Source of the DNA: RGIG4608 sp045631445
Lineage (GTDB): Bacteria > Bacillota > Clostridia > Oscillospirales > CAG-272
Reading direction: 5' to 3'
NCBI GenBank assembly: GCA_045631445.1
Contig: JAZQUS010000035.1
Coordinates: 1-5,086 of the forward strand
Length of the DNA: 5,086 nucleotides
Numbering within the stretch: the stretch's first letter is position 1; each line of letters opens with the position of its first letter. Below the pieces are notes generated by a model. That model did no database searches. It was given only the letters and a program-made list of their open reading frames with translations, and was not told the origin of the DNA. This document shows, piece by piece, positions 4,919 to 5,086 of the stretch. Made by a program: the position numbers and the translations under genes.

Positions 4919-5086
4919 ATGAAAAAAAATATCAAACATATCGACGCGGGTCGTCGGGGGTCTCACCTTCGGGCTCGGTCACGCTCGCGTTCTAACAACA
5001 CACCGTGTTGTCATTCATTGCGCTCACGACACTTCGTGGCGTCGACCCCCTACGGAGTTTGTGCGAACTCGCGGGACGTCGTAGGC
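4919..5086 (+). other. GC-rich structured end of window, with an open frame running off the edge
   Basis: GGGGGTC (4956-4962) can pair with GACCCCC (5044-5050), enclosing ACAACAC/GTGTTGT (7-bp hairpin near 4996-5012) and CAC-TTC-GTG. CGACG/CGTCG forms another local hairpin at 4942-4956. A frame starting with ATG at 4919 is open for 56 codons to the window edge, beginning MKKNIKHIDAGRRGSHLRAR. It has no Shine-Dalgarno site and is rich in Arg and Ser. That is typical of a phantom frame through a GC-rich repeat, although a real partial gene cannot be excluded. Nothing else is recognised here. Confidence 0.4.

Overview
The window looks like a piece of an AT-rich, spore-forming Firmicute, most likely an uncultured clostridial lineage. 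The evidence is the low-GC coding sequence, purine-rich Shine-Dalgarno sites a few bases before most starts, Bacillus-type sigma-A promoters, and a PdaA-type cortex peptidoglycan deacetylase. A long clostridial-style PRPP synthetase points the same way. No taxon can be named from the sequence alone.

Layout: positions 1-614 hold no convincing gene; they are packed with inverted and direct repeats. Three minus-strand genes follow. A CDP-alcohol phosphatidyltransferase (615-1181) and a CmpB-type putative ABC-transporter membrane protein (1193-1813) form a tight two-gene unit. A GNAT acetyltransferase (1930-2448) has its own consensus promoter and its own terminator. Two plus-strand genes come next: pdaA (2571-3341) and a divergent prs (3539-4651). 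The prs gene has a clear extended -10 promoter and a strong intrinsic terminator. The last 400 bases are again non-coding, hairpin-rich and visibly more GC-rich towards the end.

The five genes look like ordinary housekeeping or sporulation functions (phospholipid head-group transfer, an unknown membrane protein, acetylation, spore cortex modification, PRPP supply). They form no obvious single pathway. Each transcription unit appears to have its own signals.

The most notable content is a repeat family in the flanks. A 109-bp copy (501-609, minus) and a 118-bp copy (4695-4812, plus) share blocks in the same order. Each lies a few bases past the 3' end of a gene or terminator, in that gene's orientation. 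Each carries a hairpin with the same TTGAAA apex but a different stem sequence, followed by a core of about 40 bp. A third, shorter copy lies at 27-87. I do not recognise this family. The copies at 27-87 and 501-550 face each other, and the two long copies bracket the five-gene block as outward-facing inverted repeats.
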